A DNA stretch of 64,000 nucleotides from Scopulibacillus darangshiensis (GCF_004341035.1 NZ_SLXK01000020.1:1-64000); one strand, 5' to 3'. Counted from the stretch's first letter, positions 54,708-64,000 are shown. A program made the numbers and translations. Notes: a model not told the origin generated them from the sequence alone.

Positions 54708-56305
54708 TTTTCATCCTTGCTTTCATATGGTATCGTCACCGCAAAAACGGTCCCTTCGCTATTTGTTTTGAAAGTTAAACCGCCTTTTAACCTATCAATG
54801 GCTTTCCTTACTAGAAAAAGTCCGTAGCCACGGTCCTCACCCTTTGTTGAAAAGCCTTTTTCAAAAATAGTTTCAAGCATCTCTTCGGAAATTCCACCGC
54901 CGCTGTCCTTGACAGTGAAGGTAAACTCAGAAGGCTCAACTCTCAATGTTACGCCAATTTTCTTTTCGGCGCGGTCACTGACAGCTTCTATGGCATTATC
55001 AATTAGATTGCCCAAAATAGTGATTAATTCACTGATGGCTTCGGTGTCTTCCAAATGTGGAAGCATATGATCACCTGAAATTGTAAGATGGACATCTTGT
55101 TCTCGGGCATAGCTCAGTTTACTAAGCAAAAAACCTGCGAGGACGGGGTCATCTGCGAGCTGTGAGACAGAACCAATTTCCGTTTGATAGCGGTCTGATA
55201 TGTGATGAATATAAGTCGACAGCCTTTCATATTCGCCGATATGAACCATCCCCAAAATGACATGCAATTTGTTCATAAATTCATGTGTTTTGACCCGAAG
55301 AGCTTCAGCATATAATTTGACACCTGTTACTTGCTCGGCAAGTTGCTTTAATTCGGTTTTATCACGGAAGGTGGCAATCGCGCCAACAACCTGATTTTCA
55401 ACGATAATGGGAACTCGGTTCGCAAAAAGAGTGATGCCGTTTAGTGACATTTCCTGATCATACTCCGCCTTTTTATTTTCCACGACCTTTCGCATCCGGG
55501 AGTCCGGCAAGTAATCCTCCACATCCCTACCAATCAATGGCTCATCAATACCAGCATGCTGAAAGATATGAACAGCTTCTGTGTTCGCCAAAATAATTTT
55601 ATTGTCCCTATTAACAGCGATGATGCCCTCACGAACGGATTCAAGCATAGCATTTCTTTCTTGCCACAAACTGGCGATTTGAGATGGTTCTAATCCAAAT
55701 AACACTTTTTTAATTTTCCGCGCCAACAGTAAGGCCCCGAATACACCAAATAAAAGACCAAGACTCGTGCCAATATAAATAATGCGGATGCTTTTCAAAA
55801 CAGCTTCATGAACATGAGTGGACATAATTCCGACTGCGACGACACCAACCTGTTTTCCTTCAGCATCAAGGATTGGTTCAAAAGCGCGCAATGACGTGCC
55901 AAGTGTCCCGATGGCAACGGATGTATACTCTTTTCCGTTAAGGGCTTTCGTTTCATCACCTCCGACAAAGTGCTTGCCGATTTTATCCTTATCAGGATGG
56001 GATTTCCGAATGCCATTCATATCCATAACGACAATATAGCGGACATTGGTTTTTTGACGTATGCCGCTGACAAATGGTTGAATAGCCCTCGCTTTCTTCT
56101 CATCCTTCAGTCCATCAACAACCAAAGGCGAGTTTGACACCATCCGTGCAATCGTCATCGCTTTATCCGATAATTGTTCTTTGGTTTTATCAGCCACTTC
56201 CTTGCCAACCAAAATGCCTGTGGCAAGCAATGATAAAATAACGACTGTGCAAACAAAGAATGTGATCATTGCCTGCAGGCTGAAATTCTTTTTTCCGATC
56301 TTCAT
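54704..56305 (-). CDS. dctS: Sensor histidine kinase, DctS/DcuS/CitA type
   Basis: A 533-residue membrane kinase: helix 1 (ITFFVCTVVILSLLATGILVG), an extracellular PASC/sCache domain (about 40-170, with YIVVMDMNGIRKSHPDKDKIGKHF), helix 2 (IIYIGTSLGLLFGVFGALLLA), a cytoplasmic PAS domain (about 210-325), and the SpoOB-type kinase core with the phosphorylation His in RVKTHEFMNKLHVILGM and ATP-binding boxes (NLIDNAIEAV, DSGGGI, GEDRGYGLFLV). The extracellular domain has the RxH-type dicarboxylate or citrate site seen as SHPD and TSLRAFEP. The ATG at 56305 has GAGGG upstream; an ATG at 56317 is also possible. Confidence 0.92.
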   Translation of the reverse strand: MKIGKKNFSLQAMITFFVCTVVILSLLATGILVGKEVADKTKEQLSDKAMTIARMVSNSPLVVDGLKDEKKARAIQPFVSGIRQKTNVRYIVVMDMNGIRKSHPDKDKIGKHFVGGDETKALNGKEYTSVAIGTLGTSLRAFEPILDAEGKQVGVVAVGIMSTHVHEAVLKSIRIIYIGTSLGLLFGVFGALLLARKIKKVLFGLEPSQIASLWQERNAMLESVREGIIAVNRDNKIILANTEAVHIFQHAGIDEPLIGRDVEDYLPDSRMRKVVENKKAEYDQEMSLNGITLFANRVPIIVENQVVGAIATFRDKTELKQLAEQVTGVKLYAEALRVKTHEFMNKLHVILGMVHIGEYERLSTYIHHISDRYQTEIGSVSQLADDPVLAGFLLSKLSYAREQDVHLTISGDHMLPHLEDTEAISELITILGNLIDNAIEAVSDRAEKKIGVTLRVEPSEFTFTVKDSGGGISEEMLETIFEKGFSTKGEDRGYGLFLVRKAIDRLKGGLTFKTNSEGTVFAVTIPYESKDEK

Positions 56306-56740
56306 GTTAGCCCTCATTTTTAGGTGCCTTTTTATTGTAAGTATAGATGGGAATCGGGGTTACATCAATCTGAATCGTTTAGAACTAAGGCGGGAAGGGG
56401 AGCAACACTATAATCAGTCGATTTTTTAACAGCTTTCATGGCATTTTGACAAAGGGGATGTCACAATTTCTTTGATTTCGACAGGTTTTCTGCAGGGTTC
56501 GTATAAAAAATTACTGTTAATTCATTTGGCATATGTTATACTTTTAGTTATGAGTTTATCAGTTTTTTCTTTAGTTCAATGTACTTGTTATAAATTTCAG
56601 GCAGTTCTAAAATTAGGATTTAGGATACTTATATGCATGAATAGAGGCCTACCAGCTAAAAGTAAGCATAATACATCATCTAAGCTATGTGATATGGCAA
56701 ACAACATTGTAATAGAAAACCCAAGTATAGGGGTGGCAGA
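56306..56740 (+). promoter_or_regulatory. Promoter and leader region of tagO
   Basis: 435 bases between divergent dctS and tagO. The stretch is AT-rich to the right of 56460. TTATAC (near 56535) and TTGACA (near 56446) are present but not at a good joint spacing. An open frame of 90 codons overlapping the tagO start has no ribosome site and no family likeness, so I treat it as chance. Confidence 0.4.
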
Positions 56741-57799
56741 ATGATTTATTTTGTGGCGTTTTTTATATGCCTTGCAGCGTCTTTATGTTTGACCCCTTTT
56801 GTAAAGAAATTCGCAATTAAAATCGGGGCGACAGATTTACCAAATCATCGGAAGGTTCACAGCGTTAGTATGCCGAGATTAGGCGGACTAGCCATATACT
56901 TATCGTTCATTATAGGCTTTTTAATTATAAGACCGGAGAGTGATTATACTCTTGCCATTCTTGGAGGCAGTTTCATCATTATTTTAATGGGGTTCTTGGA
57001 TGATGTAATGACACTGTCACCAAAAATAAAATTAGTTGGTCAGTTAATGGCGGCTATTGTCATTGTCATCGGCGGCATTCAAGTCGATTTCATCAATTTG
57101 CCTTTTGACGGCAGGCTGTACCTCGGTTGGTTCAGCATTCCCATAACGATTCTTTGGATTATCAGCATTACGAACGCCATCAATCTGATTGACGGGCTGG
57201 ATGGCCTGGCTGCAGGTGTGTCATCTATCGTTTTACTGACGATAGCAGGGCTTGCCATTGCAGAAGGGAATTATTTCGTTTTCGCGGTTAGTGTCATAAT
57301 GCTTGGAAGCAGCCTTGGTTTTCTGCCTTACAACTTTTTCCCAGCTAAAATTTTTATGGGTGACTCAGGAGCGTATTTTCTCGGTTACATTATTTCGATT
57401 CTTTCGCTGTTAGGGTTCAAGAACGTTACAATGTTCTCTCTTGTCGTACCGGTTATTATTTTGGCCGTTCCGATTTCAGATACACTTTTCGCGATTATCC
57501 GCCGAATGATAAAGAAAAAGCCTTTATCCGCCCCGGACAAATCACATCTGCACCACAGATTGCTAAGATTCGGCTTTTCACATCAGGAAACTGTGCTTCT
57601 AATATACGGAATGAGCGCATTCTTCGCGCTATCAGCAATCGTCTTTTCAAAATCGACATTATGGGGCTCATGCTTCATCATCACGTTTGTCCTTTTCGTT
57701 ATAGAGCTTGTAGTTGAGCTCGTCGGACTGGTTGATGTGAATTACAAACCAATGTTGAATTTCTACAAGCGGTTAGTAGGCGCCAAAAAGATACCATAA
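56741..57799 (+). CDS. tagO: UDP-GlcNAc:undecaprenyl-phosphate GlcNAc-1-P transferase
   Basis: A 352-residue polyprenyl-phosphate transferase (TagO/WecA/MraY superfamily) with about 11 helices. The signature loops are intact: TDLPNHRKVHSVSMPRLGG, MGFLDDVMTLSPKIKL, NAINLIDGLDGLAAGV and the C-terminal SAPDKSHLHHRLLRFGFSH. It makes GlcNAc-PP-undecaprenol, the first step for teichoic acids, teichuronic acids and secondary cell-wall polymers. AGGGGTGG precedes the ATG. Its lipid product is the acceptor for TagA (45157), and the neighbouring LCP protein attaches finished polymers. A terminator follows. Confidence 0.95.
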   Translation: MIYFVAFFICLAASLCLTPFVKKFAIKIGATDLPNHRKVHSVSMPRLGGLAIYLSFIIGFLIIRPESDYTLAILGGSFIIILMGFLDDVMTLSPKIKLVGQLMAAIVIVIGGIQVDFINLPFDGRLYLGWFSIPITILWIISITNAINLIDGLDGLAAGVSSIVLLTIAGLAIAEGNYFVFAVSVIMLGSSLGFLPYNFFPAKIFMGDSGAYFLGYIISILSLLGFKNVTMFSLVVPVIILAVPISDTLFAIIRRMIKKKPLSAPDKSHLHHRLLRFGFSHQETVLLIYGMSAFFALSAIVFSKSTLWGSCFIITFVLFVIELVVELVGLVDVNYKPMLNFYKRLVGAKKIP

Positions 57800-57836
57800 A
57801 AAACAAGTTGTGTTTAACGACACAGCTTGTTTTTTT
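57798..57836 (+). terminator. Terminator after tagO
   Basis: AAACAAGTTGTGT (57801-57813) pairs with ACACAGCTTGTTT (57820-57832) with one wobble, followed by a T-run. Confidence 0.85.
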
Positions 57837-58069
57837 GGTCGTTTAGGAAATTACAGAATGTCGACTTGTGGATAACTTTTCGGTAAAATGTTCGTAGAAA
57901 TTGGGGGAGATTGGAAATTAATGAGGCCGCTTCTTCTAATAGCGGAATCTGAGTCCTATACTAAAAGCTTTTATTGCTGTTTGTTAGTTCCCCGCGCCAA
58001 TTTAGAGGGTTAAAATATTAACGAAAAGATGCCATTGCTAATTGGTCTTTGCTTTTTTATTTCAGGCAT
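57837..58069. other. Non-coding stretch between tagO and the LCP gene
   Basis: Between the two convergent terminators lie about 230 bases with no gene, no repeat of families A-C and no convincing promoter. A long-loop pair GATGCC/GGCATC (58028-58069) is the only structure I see. Confidence 0.5.
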
Positions 58070-58105
58070 CATAAAGAAAAAACACGCCATTTCCGGCGTG
58101 CTCTT
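58070..58105 (-). terminator. Terminator of the LCP gene
   Basis: CACGCC (58083-58088) pairs with GGCGTG (58095-58100); on the minus strand a TTTTTTCTTT run follows. Confidence 0.85.
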
Positions 58106-58110
58106 TTAGG

Positions 58111-59184
58111 TTATTTGTTTTGGGGTTCTCCAGAAGCAGAATCTGTTGACGGTTCCAAAGAGCTTTTATAAGAAGTTGAATTAATCGGCAACCCTAAATG
58201 CTTTCTAAGCTTTTTGGACACTTGATTAACGTAATCATCGTCAAGGTCGAAGTAGTAAACACCTGTGGACATATCGTTTTGTCCTTTAAGTTGCATCATA
58301 TCTATATTTGAAATGGATGATGCGTATTGCTGCAGGCCGATCAATTGCTTGAAGGTCAGGTTTGTTTTGAAGTGACCTTTTAACGAATCAATAACATTAT
58401 CATACTTTGTGACGGAAGTGAGACTCGCGCCTTTATGGATCATTGCCTTTATCAATGCCATTTGCCGCTGTCCACGGCCAAAATCGCCCCCGGCTCCCGG
58501 TGATTTACGGTTACGTACGAAAGCCAATGCCTGTTCACCGTTAACCTTCTGCTTGCCCGGCTGCAGAACAATAGCGCCTTTTTTATCATGGCTGTTTTGG
58601 GTTACCAGTTTGACCGGCACATCGACGGTCACGCCGTCAAGGGCGTCAACAATTTTCGTAAAGGCTTGAAAATCAACTTGAACATAATAATCAACCGGCA
58701 CATGGAACAGATTTTCAACCGTAGCAACTGTAAAATCAACGCCCATGCCGCCTCTGGCATCACCGTAGGCGTGGGCATGGGTGATTTTATCCATGCCATA
58801 GTCCTTTTTTCCTGTCGGATCAATGATCGGCACCTTTGAATCCCTTGGGATGCTGACAAGCTTAATAGAGTCATCCTTTTGATTAAAGGTAGCGAGCACC
58901 AAAGCATCTGACCGTGATGGAACATCTTGGCCTTTTCTTTTGTCAACACCCATAAATAAAATCGAGATATTATCATCAAAAGGGTTGACCTTTTTATCCC
59001 GGAGAGCTGATTTGTCACCGCGCTGAAGGACATCATGAGCAAGATCTGTCACGTGGGCAAATTTAGTTGTTAAATATCCCCCATAACCGATGATTACTAA
59101 TAATATAACTAAAAACGTAAGAAGGACCCAGAGCGTGACCTTTTTGCGCTTTCTCTTTTTATTTCGTTTTTCTAACCTACCCAT
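58111..59184 (-). CDS. tagU: LytR-CpsA-Psr ligase, TagU type
   Basis: A 357-residue LCP protein: strongly basic cytoplasmic start (EKRNKKRKRKKVTLW), one membrane helix, then the extracellular LCP domain (NISILFMGVDKRKGQDVPSRSDALVL; VSIPRDSKVPI; NGEQALAFVRNRKSPGAGGDFGRGQRQ) and a polar tail. It moves teichoic acid-type polymers from undecaprenyl-PP to peptidoglycan. In B. subtilis, lytR/tagU lies in the same neighbourhood beside yvyE and degSU. Reads toward tagO with a terminator between. Own promoter expected in the 250-base gap upstream. Confidence 0.9.
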   Translation of the reverse strand: MGRLEKRNKKRKRKKVTLWVLLTFLVILLVIIGYGGYLTTKFAHVTDLAHDVLQRGDKSALRDKKVNPFDDNISILFMGVDKRKGQDVPSRSDALVLATFNQKDDSIKLVSIPRDSKVPIIDPTGKKDYGMDKITHAHAYGDARGGMGVDFTVATVENLFHVPVDYYVQVDFQAFTKIVDALDGVTVDVPVKLVTQNSHDKKGAIVLQPGKQKVNGEQALAFVRNRKSPGAGGDFGRGQRQMALIKAMIHKGASLTSVTKYDNVIDSLKGHFKTNLTFKQLIGLQQYASSISNIDMMQLKGQNDMSTGVYYFDLDDDYVNQVSKKLRKHLGLPINSTSYKSSLEPSTDSASGEPQNK

Positions 59185-59205
59185 AGTTTGTCTCCTTTAC
59201 CCAAA

Positions 59206-59235
59206 AAGAAAACTTGGCTGATGACCAAGTTTTTA
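59206..59235. repeat. Hairpin related to family C ends
   Basis: AGAAAACTTGG (59207-59217) and CCAAGTTTTT (59226-59235) form a hairpin upstream of the LCP gene. Its left arm matches the start of the second family C copy near 16930 (AGAAAACTTGGCT), so it may be a family C remnant; it could also be an ordinary terminator-like hairpin. Confidence 0.45.
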
Positions 59236-59434
59236 TTGGTTCTAGGCATACAAATGCCTAATTTTTACTTTAAGAATGTTTAAGTTCGCTAAAGCAAAAA
59301 AGCGGAATAAAGACTATTTTCTATAATCAAAGTCAAAAGGCCTATTTTTATTTACAAGCGCTTAACAAAATGAACCTATAGTGTATTAATTTTATCCGAT
59401 TTGCCATGGTTCTACAAGATAAAAAAGTTTACAA

Positions 59435-60070
59435 TTAATTAACGGTTTGTTCCAAATATTCGGCTCCCACACTCTGGGTCACAGCTTGACCATTAGATAG
59501 ATTCGTTATCCAATCAATAAAAGCGGGCGTTTCATTTTCTTTAACATAGATATCAATTGATACATTCTCAGCATAATGAATTTCTTTAATAATATATGAT
59601 GACTTCCGCAGTGCATTTTCAATAGAACCAAGCTGAGTATAATCAAATGTGCTTTGCATTATCTTCATTGGGATCCTTTCAACAATCCCGCTTGCCTGCA
59701 AACCTTCAGTTGTTGCTCTTGAATAAGCGCGAATTAACCCGCCGGCCCCAAGCTTAACACCCCCAAAGTACCGGGTAACGACAACGACTGTGTCTCTAAG
59801 GTTCTTCTTCTTTATAACCTCTAGAATGGGAACCCCAGCGGTTCCACTGGGTTCACCATCATCACTTGCTTTTTGGATATGTTGATTTTCGCCAATAACA
59901 TAAGCAAAACAGTTATGATTCGCCTTCCAATGCTCTCTATTAATTGATTCAATAAATTCTTGTGCTTCTTTTTCAGACTCAACTCTTTTAATATGTGCAA
60001 TAAACTTTGAATTTTGTATCTGAAACTCGTTAACAGCCTGGGATTTTACTGTATAATAAGAAGTACACAT
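59435..60070 (-). CDS. yvyE: IMPACT/YigZ family protein YvyE
   Basis: A 211-residue protein with an N-terminal UPF0029/IMPACT domain (SKFIAHIKRVESEKEAQEFI, KASDDGEPSGTAGVPILEVI, VVVVTRYFGGVKLGAGGLIRAYS) and a C-terminal DUF1949 ferredoxin-like domain. Bacterial members (YigZ, YvyE) are conserved, with proposed ribosome- or peptide-related roles but no settled function. The ATG at 60070 has GGGGGTGG upstream; a GTG at 60079 is an alternative. Position between the LCP gene and degS matches B. subtilis. Confidence 0.92.
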   Translation of the reverse strand: MCTSYYTVKSQAVNEFQIQNSKFIAHIKRVESEKEAQEFIESINREHWKANHNCFAYVIGENQHIQKASDDGEPSGTAGVPILEVIKKKNLRDTVVVVTRYFGGVKLGAGGLIRAYSRATTEGLQASGIVERIPMKIMQSTFDYTQLGSIENALRKSSYIIKEIHYAENVSIDIYVKENETPAFIDWITNLSNGQAVTQSVGAEYLEQTVN

Positions 60071-60346
60071 GCATTCCACCCCCTGAACGATACGCTATAG
60101 TTAATCATAGATTTTTCAAGCGTTATTTTCAATGTAAAACAACATTATATTTCGGCGGGGAGCGGATGGGCATTTCGTCATAAAAAATGGTTTGATGGAC
60201 ATTAGAACCTGTCAAAAAGTAGCAGAAGGCACCGAATAGTATGTATTAACGACCCTAAATAGAGACGTAGACCTAGTTAAATATAGGTAAGAAGGTTCTA
60301 GTTCATGTATCACCATTTCTGTAAAGTTATATTGGGGGAGTTTTCC

Positions 60347-61516
60347 ATGTCATCCGATCAACAGCAATACGCCTTTATAGACGCGAAATATCTTGACAGC
60401 ATTTTAGGTAAGATGGTTGAGACGGTTAGTGAAAGCAAAGGGCATATTTTTGAAATTGGAGAACAATCCAGAAGTGAATATGAAGCGTTAATCAACGAGC
60501 TCGCTGAAATTAAAGAGCAGGTCGATGGCACCATTGATCGGTATGATAAGCTTGAGATTCAAGCTCGGCTTGCCCGCGGTCATCTGGCTGAAGTCAGCAA
60601 GCACTTCCAGAACTTCAAGGAAGAGGATATTAGAAAAGCCTATGAGCGTGCGAATAACATTCAGGTAGAATTATCAATTGTCCAAGAAACAGAGAAGCAG
60701 CTGAAAAACCGCCGCAACGATATCGAACGCCGGATTAACCAACTTAGACAAACGTCCGTTAAAGCGGAAAAGCTTGTCGGCCAAGTTTCAGTTGTGCTTA
60801 ATTACTTGACGGGTGACCTGAAAAAAATGGGCGAGTTGATTGAAGATGCCCAGGAAAAGCAAGCCTTTGGATTGAAAATTATTGAAGCGCAAGAAGAAGA
60901 GCGAAAACGGCTTTCGAGGGAAATCCATGACGGTCCTGCACAATTACTGGCACATGTCTTATTAGGGTCAGAAATTGTTGAACGTGTCCACCGCGATCAG
61001 GGTCCGGAGGCTTCAGCAAAGGAAATCGCTAAGTTTCGTAAGACGATCCGGAATGCTCTATATGACGTTCGGAGGATCATTTATGACTTGCGGCCGATGA
61101 CCCTTGATGATCTCGGTCTGGTACCTACGCTAAAGAAATATTTAAACCGGATTGAAGAGCAATATCCAACGGTTGAAGTTGTGTTCCGCCATATCGGAGA
61201 AGAGAAACGGCTGCCTTCACGAATGGAAGCAGCGCTGTTCCGGCTGGCACAGGAGGCGGTTCAGAACGCTTGCAAGCACGCCAATCCTTCCTTGGTAAAA
61301 GTGAGCATGGAATTTCGCGACGACCGCATCCATTTATTAATAAACGATGACGGTACCGGCTTTGATCCGGGCAAAAAGAAAGAAAACACCTTTGGTTTAA
61401 TTGGTATGAAAGAACGCGTGGAATTATTAGAGGGAAAAATAGCCATTCAATCGAATGTTAAAAATGGAACATTAATTGTCATTCAGATACCCATTCTCAA
61501 GGAGGGAGAAATATGA
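60347..61516 (+). CDS. degS: Cytoplasmic sensor histidine kinase DegS
   Basis: A 389-residue soluble kinase, close to the B. subtilis length. The N-terminal sensor region is a long coiled coil (about 90-190), followed by the HisKA_3 domain with His194 in [18 protein letters not shown] and the ATPase domain ([38 protein letters not shown]). DegS phosphorylates DegU and governs exoenzymes, motility, biofilm and competence. The ATG at 60347 has GGGGGAG upstream; an earlier ATG at 60305 lacks it. Stop overlaps the degU start. Confidence 0.95.
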   Translation: MSSDQQQYAFIDAKYLDSILGKMVETVSESKGHIFEIGEQSRSEYEALINELAEIKEQVDGTIDRYDKLEIQARLARGHLAEVSKHFQNFKEEDIRKAYERANNIQVELSIVQETEKQLKNRRNDIERRINQLRQTSVKAEKLVGQVSVVLNYLTGDLKKMGELIEDAQEKQAFGLKIIEAQEEERKRLSREIHDGPAQLLAHVLLGSEIVERVHRDQGPEASAKEIAKFRKTIRNALYDVRRIIYDLRPMTLDDLGLVPTLKKYLNRIEEQYPTVEVVFRHIGEEKRLPSRMEAALFRLAQEAVQNACKHANPSLVKVSMEFRDDRIHLLINDDGTGFDPGKKKENTFGLIGMKERVELLEGKIAIQSNVKNGTLIVIQIPILKEGEI

Positions 61517-62217
61517 CGAATACCCGCCAGAAAGTAACAAAAATCGTATTAATTGATGATCACCGCTTATTCCGTGAAGGGGTTAGACGCATACTGGAAA
61601 TGGAAAGTCAATTTGAGGTTGTGGCCGAAGGTGAGGACGGCGGTGTTGTCGAGGAAGTCATCCTTGAACATGAACCTGATGTTGTTCTAATGGATATTAA
61701 TATGCCGGGAATCAATGGCGTTGAGGCAACGCGCCGCTTGATCTCTAGAAATCCCGAAGTTAAAGTCTTAATTTTATCCATCCATGATGATGAAACCTAC
61801 GTCACCCACGCACTGAAATCCGGTGCCTCAGGTTATTTGCTTAAGGAGATGGATGCGGACTCACTGGTTGAGGCAGTGAAGGTTGTCGCAGACGGCGGAG
61901 CCTATATCCACCCTAAAGTGACACACAACCTCGTCAATGAATTCCGCCGGTTGGCTACAAATGGCAATAAGCGGGTGCCTTCTGGATTCCGCGATGTGGA
62001 ATACCGGAAACCGCTCCATATATTAACACGCCGTGAATGTGAGGTACTGCAGCTGATGACGGATGGCAAAAGCAACCGTGCCATCGGTGAAGCGCTATAC
62101 ATCAGTGAAAAAACAGTCAAAAACCATGTCAGCAATATTCTGCAAAAAATGAATGTTGATGACCGGACGCAGGCCGTTGTTGAAGCGATAAAAAACGGAT
62201 GGGTCCGTGTCGGATAA
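61513..62217 (+). CDS. degU: Response regulator DegU
   Basis: A 234-residue NarL/FixJ-type regulator: receiver domain with Asp61 ([18 protein letters not shown]), flexible linker, and a C-terminal LuxR-type helix-turn-helix ([40 protein letters not shown]). Slightly longer than B. subtilis DegU because of a few N-terminal residues (TNTRQKV). The ATG at 61513 has GGAGGGAG upstream and overlaps degS, so kinase and regulator are coupled. It is the output of the DegS system and a known target of some Rap proteins. Confidence 0.96.
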   Translation: MTNTRQKVTKIVLIDDHRLFREGVRRILEMESQFEVVAEGEDGGVVEEVILEHEPDVVLMDINMPGINGVEATRRLISRNPEVKVLILSIHDDETYVTHALKSGASGYLLKEMDADSLVEAVKVVADGGAYIHPKVTHNLVNEFRRLATNGNKRVPSGFRDVEYRKPLHILTRRECEVLQLMTDGKSNRAIGEALYISEKTVKNHVSNILQKMNVDDRTQAVVEAIKNGWVRVG

Positions 62218-62280
62218 CTAATGAAAGCTTTTCCGCTTTTATGATAATATGGAGAAAAATCATGCAGAGGGGAAGCCCAT

Positions 62281-63129
62281 ATGTCAAAGGTAGCGATAAT
62301 TACGGATACAACGTCATATATTCCCAAGGACATTCGGGAAGCGGAAAATATCCATGCGGTCGCGCTTGAGGTCGTATTCGGCAATGTGTCATACAAAGAG
62401 GAACTTGAATTAAGCACTGGTGAATTTTATAAAAAGATCCGAGAGTCAGAGAACCTTCCAACTACATCACAGCCGCCGTTCGGTGATTTTCTCGAGCTTT
62501 TTGAAAAGCTGTCAGAAACTCACGATGAAGCCGTTGTTATAACGCTGTCTAGCGCAATAAGCGGTACATATCAGACTGCAGCATCAGCTGCCAACATGGT
62601 GGAGAACATTGATGTTCACGTCTTCGATTCCGAAATCAGCTGTCATGCGCAAGCCTACTATGTGATTGAAGCAGCTGAAATGGCTAAGGCAAATGACTCA
62701 GCAGAGACGATCATGACCCATTTGGAAGCTATGAGGGATACCGGGATGTCCGCTTACTTTATGGTGGACGATTTGAACCACCTTCACCGCGGGGGCCGAC
62801 TAACGGGAGCACAGCTTTTTGTTGGCAGTCTCTTGAGGATGAAACCTATATTGGCGTTTAGAGATAAAAGGATTATTCCTGCTGAAAAAATCCGAACGAA
62901 GAAAAAAGCGATAAATCGAATCAAAGAACTGTTTGACGGCATTGCCGGCACTGGTAAACCGACGAAAGCCTTTGTCATTCATGCCAATAGACCCGATGAT
63001 GCCAAGGCACTTGCCGATGAAATCCAAGTAAAATATTCTAACGTGGATGTTGAGATTACTTACTTTGGTGCTGTAATAGGAACGCATGTTGGGGAAGGCA
63101 CCATTGGCATCGGCTGGTATCAGCCATGA
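62281..63129 (+). CDS. degV: DegV family fatty-acid-binding protein
   Basis: A 282-residue DegV protein. Key segments are IITDTTSYIP at the start, TTSQPPFGDFLELFEKL, VVITLSSAISGTYQTA (the Ser and Thr hold the fatty-acid carboxylate) and LHRGGRLTGAQLFVGSLLRMKPIL. In Staphylococcus these proteins (FakB) present fatty acids to the kinase FakA. AGAGGGG precedes the ATG. Located between degU and comFA as in B. subtilis (yviA); its stop overlaps the comFA start by four bases. Confidence 0.94.
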   Translation: MSKVAIITDTTSYIPKDIREAENIHAVALEVVFGNVSYKEELELSTGEFYKKIRESENLPTTSQPPFGDFLELFEKLSETHDEAVVITLSSAISGTYQTAASAANMVENIDVHVFDSEISCHAQAYYVIEAAEMAKANDSAETIMTHLEAMRDTGMSAYFMVDDLNHLHRGGRLTGAQLFVGSLLRMKPILAFRDKRIIPAEKIRTKKKAINRIKELFDGIAGTGKPTKAFVIHANRPDDAKALADEIQVKYSNVDVEITYFGAVIGTHVGEGTIGIGWYQP

Positions 63130-64000
63130 AGCAGTTTGTCCAGGCATTTAAAGAAGCGGGAGGATGGTTATTTACCTCTTCCTCCCCTCCTTCTAAATCA
63201 GAAACCGTCCCCATTACTTCATATGATAGTCACCTTAATACCTCCTCAAATACGCCTTTTAATCCAAACCCTGAATTGCAAGAGCATTTATACGGCCGTG
63301 AATGGCTGTTAGAGGAATTGCCTTTCAATCTAGAAATCATCCAAGAACATATTGCTGCTGGATGTGTAACATTAAGTCCAGCCATTTGCATCGATAATAA
63401 AAGACCTTGCTGCGTGCGTTGCGGCAACGTAACTCCTTATCTTTTTTCCTCTTATGATTGTGCAAGGTGTATGAAACGTTGCCATTATTGCCGCCAATGT
63501 TTGACCATGGGTGTTGTCAAGCAATGCTCTTCCCTTGTGACATGGACCGGACCACCGCCTATTATACCTTCATATGAAGATGAGACACTTTGCCGATGGA
63601 AGGGAACACTATCCGATGCCCAAGCAGATGCTTCCCATTCACTATTAAAAGCTGTAAGGGATTCAAAGGATTTCCTGATTTGGGCGGTCTGCGGGGCAGG
63701 AAAGACTGAGGTGCTTTTTCAAGCGATAGAAAAGTTGCTTGCGAATGGCAAGCGGACCGCGATTGCAACACCAAGAACGGATGTCGTCATCGAACTGCTG
63801 CCAAGGTTACAAAAGGCTTTTCCATCTGTACCGATAAGTGCTCTTTATGGGGGAAGCACTGAACGCATTCCCGGGGCTCCGTTTGTCATAGCAACAACCC
63901 ACCAGTTGCTCCGTTTTAAAGCCTACTTTGATGCCATTATTATAGATGAAGTCGATGCCTTCCCCTTCCATCATGATCCGATGCTCCTATATGCTGTCAA
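63126..64000 (+). CDS. comFA: Competence helicase ComFA, cut by the window end
   Basis: About 291 N-terminal residues are present, and the gene runs past the right edge. A four-Cys zinc-binding region (CVRCGN ... CARCMKRCHYCRQC) is followed by a DEAD-type helicase core: Walker A WAVCGAGKTEV, motif Ia ATPRTDVVIELLPRL, motif IATTHQLLRF and Walker B IIIDEVDAFPF. ComFA is an ATPase at the inner membrane that helps pull single-stranded DNA into the cell in competence. The ATG at 63126 overlaps the degV stop (ATGA). comFB/comFC would be expected just beyond the window. Confidence 0.95.
   Translation, partial: MKQFVQAFKEAGGWLFTSSSPPSKSETVPITSYDSHLNTSSNTPFNPNPELQEHLYGREWLLEELPFNLEIIQEHIAAGCVTLSPAICIDNKRPCCVRCGNVTPYLFSSYDCARCMKRCHYCRQCLTMGVVKQCSSLVTWTGPPPIIPSYEDETLCRWKGTLSDAQADASHSLLKAVRDSKDFLIWAVCGAGKTEVLFQAIEKLLANGKRTAIATPRTDVVIELLPRLQKAFPSVPISALYGGSTERIPGAPFVIATTHQLLRFKAYFDAIIIDEVDAFPFHHDPMLLYAV

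Noticed and set aside
56472-56744. A 90-codon open frame before tagO
   Set aside because: No ribosome site, no family likeness, overlaps the tagO start; more likely promoter and leader DNA.

Overview
The window looks like chromosomal DNA of an endospore-forming, low-to-mid GC Bacillales bacterium. The right end (tagO, an LCP ligase, yvyE, degS-degU, degV, comFA) follows the gene order I know from Bacillus subtilis. GlnHPQ, CvfB/YitL, YlmA, YkvI, MotPS, GalU, a Rap phosphatase and a KinA/KinE-type orphan kinase fit the same group. I cannot name the genus. I saw no rRNA, tRNA, CRISPR array, prophage or full insertion sequence.

Layout. 1-8.8 kb: UspA protein, MFS exporter with divergent LysR regulator, a secreted LysM-3D protein that appears to start at ATT, an ABC ATPase, a Lin0512 protein, a glutamine-type ABC transporter and CvfB. 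8.8-9.5 kb: a RAYT-like HUH transposase lying between two copies of a GGGGTCTGACCCC palindrome pair. 9.5-25.3 kb: a glycan-use locus with a GH-A hydrolase, YesL-type protein, membrane-bound AraC regulator, LplB/YtcP/LplA-type sugar ABC transporter, GH38 and GH125 alpha-mannosidases and a GH3 enzyme. 25.4-33.2 kb: VanZ protein, orphan sensor kinase with a small downstream protein, YkvI, UppP, an SH3-amidase, a Cys-rich copper-type protein and an LCP protein. 33.2-34.5 kb: a Rap gene overlapping a pheromone-precursor-like gene whose product carries six DHGGTR copies. 35-36 kb: manA, then a deletion scar joining a LacI fragment to a GH13 fragment. 36.8-40.6 kb: bioYDA and divergent bioB around a BirA-type operator. 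40.7-43.2 kb: galU and motPS. 43.5-52.5 kb: aminopeptidase P and a cell-wall polysaccharide cluster (tagA, MurJ-like flippase, two GT4 enzymes, csaB, ligase/polymerase). 52.5-56.3 kb: dctP-dctR-dctS. 56.7-64 kb: tagO to comFA, the last cut by the window end.

How parts fit. The sugar transporter, GH38, GH125, GH3 and GH-A enzymes look like a pathway that imports a mannose-rich glycan and trims it inside the cell; ManA would feed the mannose-6-phosphate made from it into glycolysis. TagO, TagA, CsaB, the flippase, the ligase and two LCP proteins could together build and attach a pyruvylated secondary cell-wall polymer. Rap, the orphan kinase, DegSU and ComFA point to a cell-density-tuned sporulation and competence network.

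Three dispersed repeat families cut across all of this. Family A is the GGGGTCTGACCCC pair, likely linked to the RAYT. Family B is GGTGCCTGGCACC. Family C is a unit of about 90 bp with two hairpins. Family A supplies the TGA stop codon of six different genes, always in the same frame.
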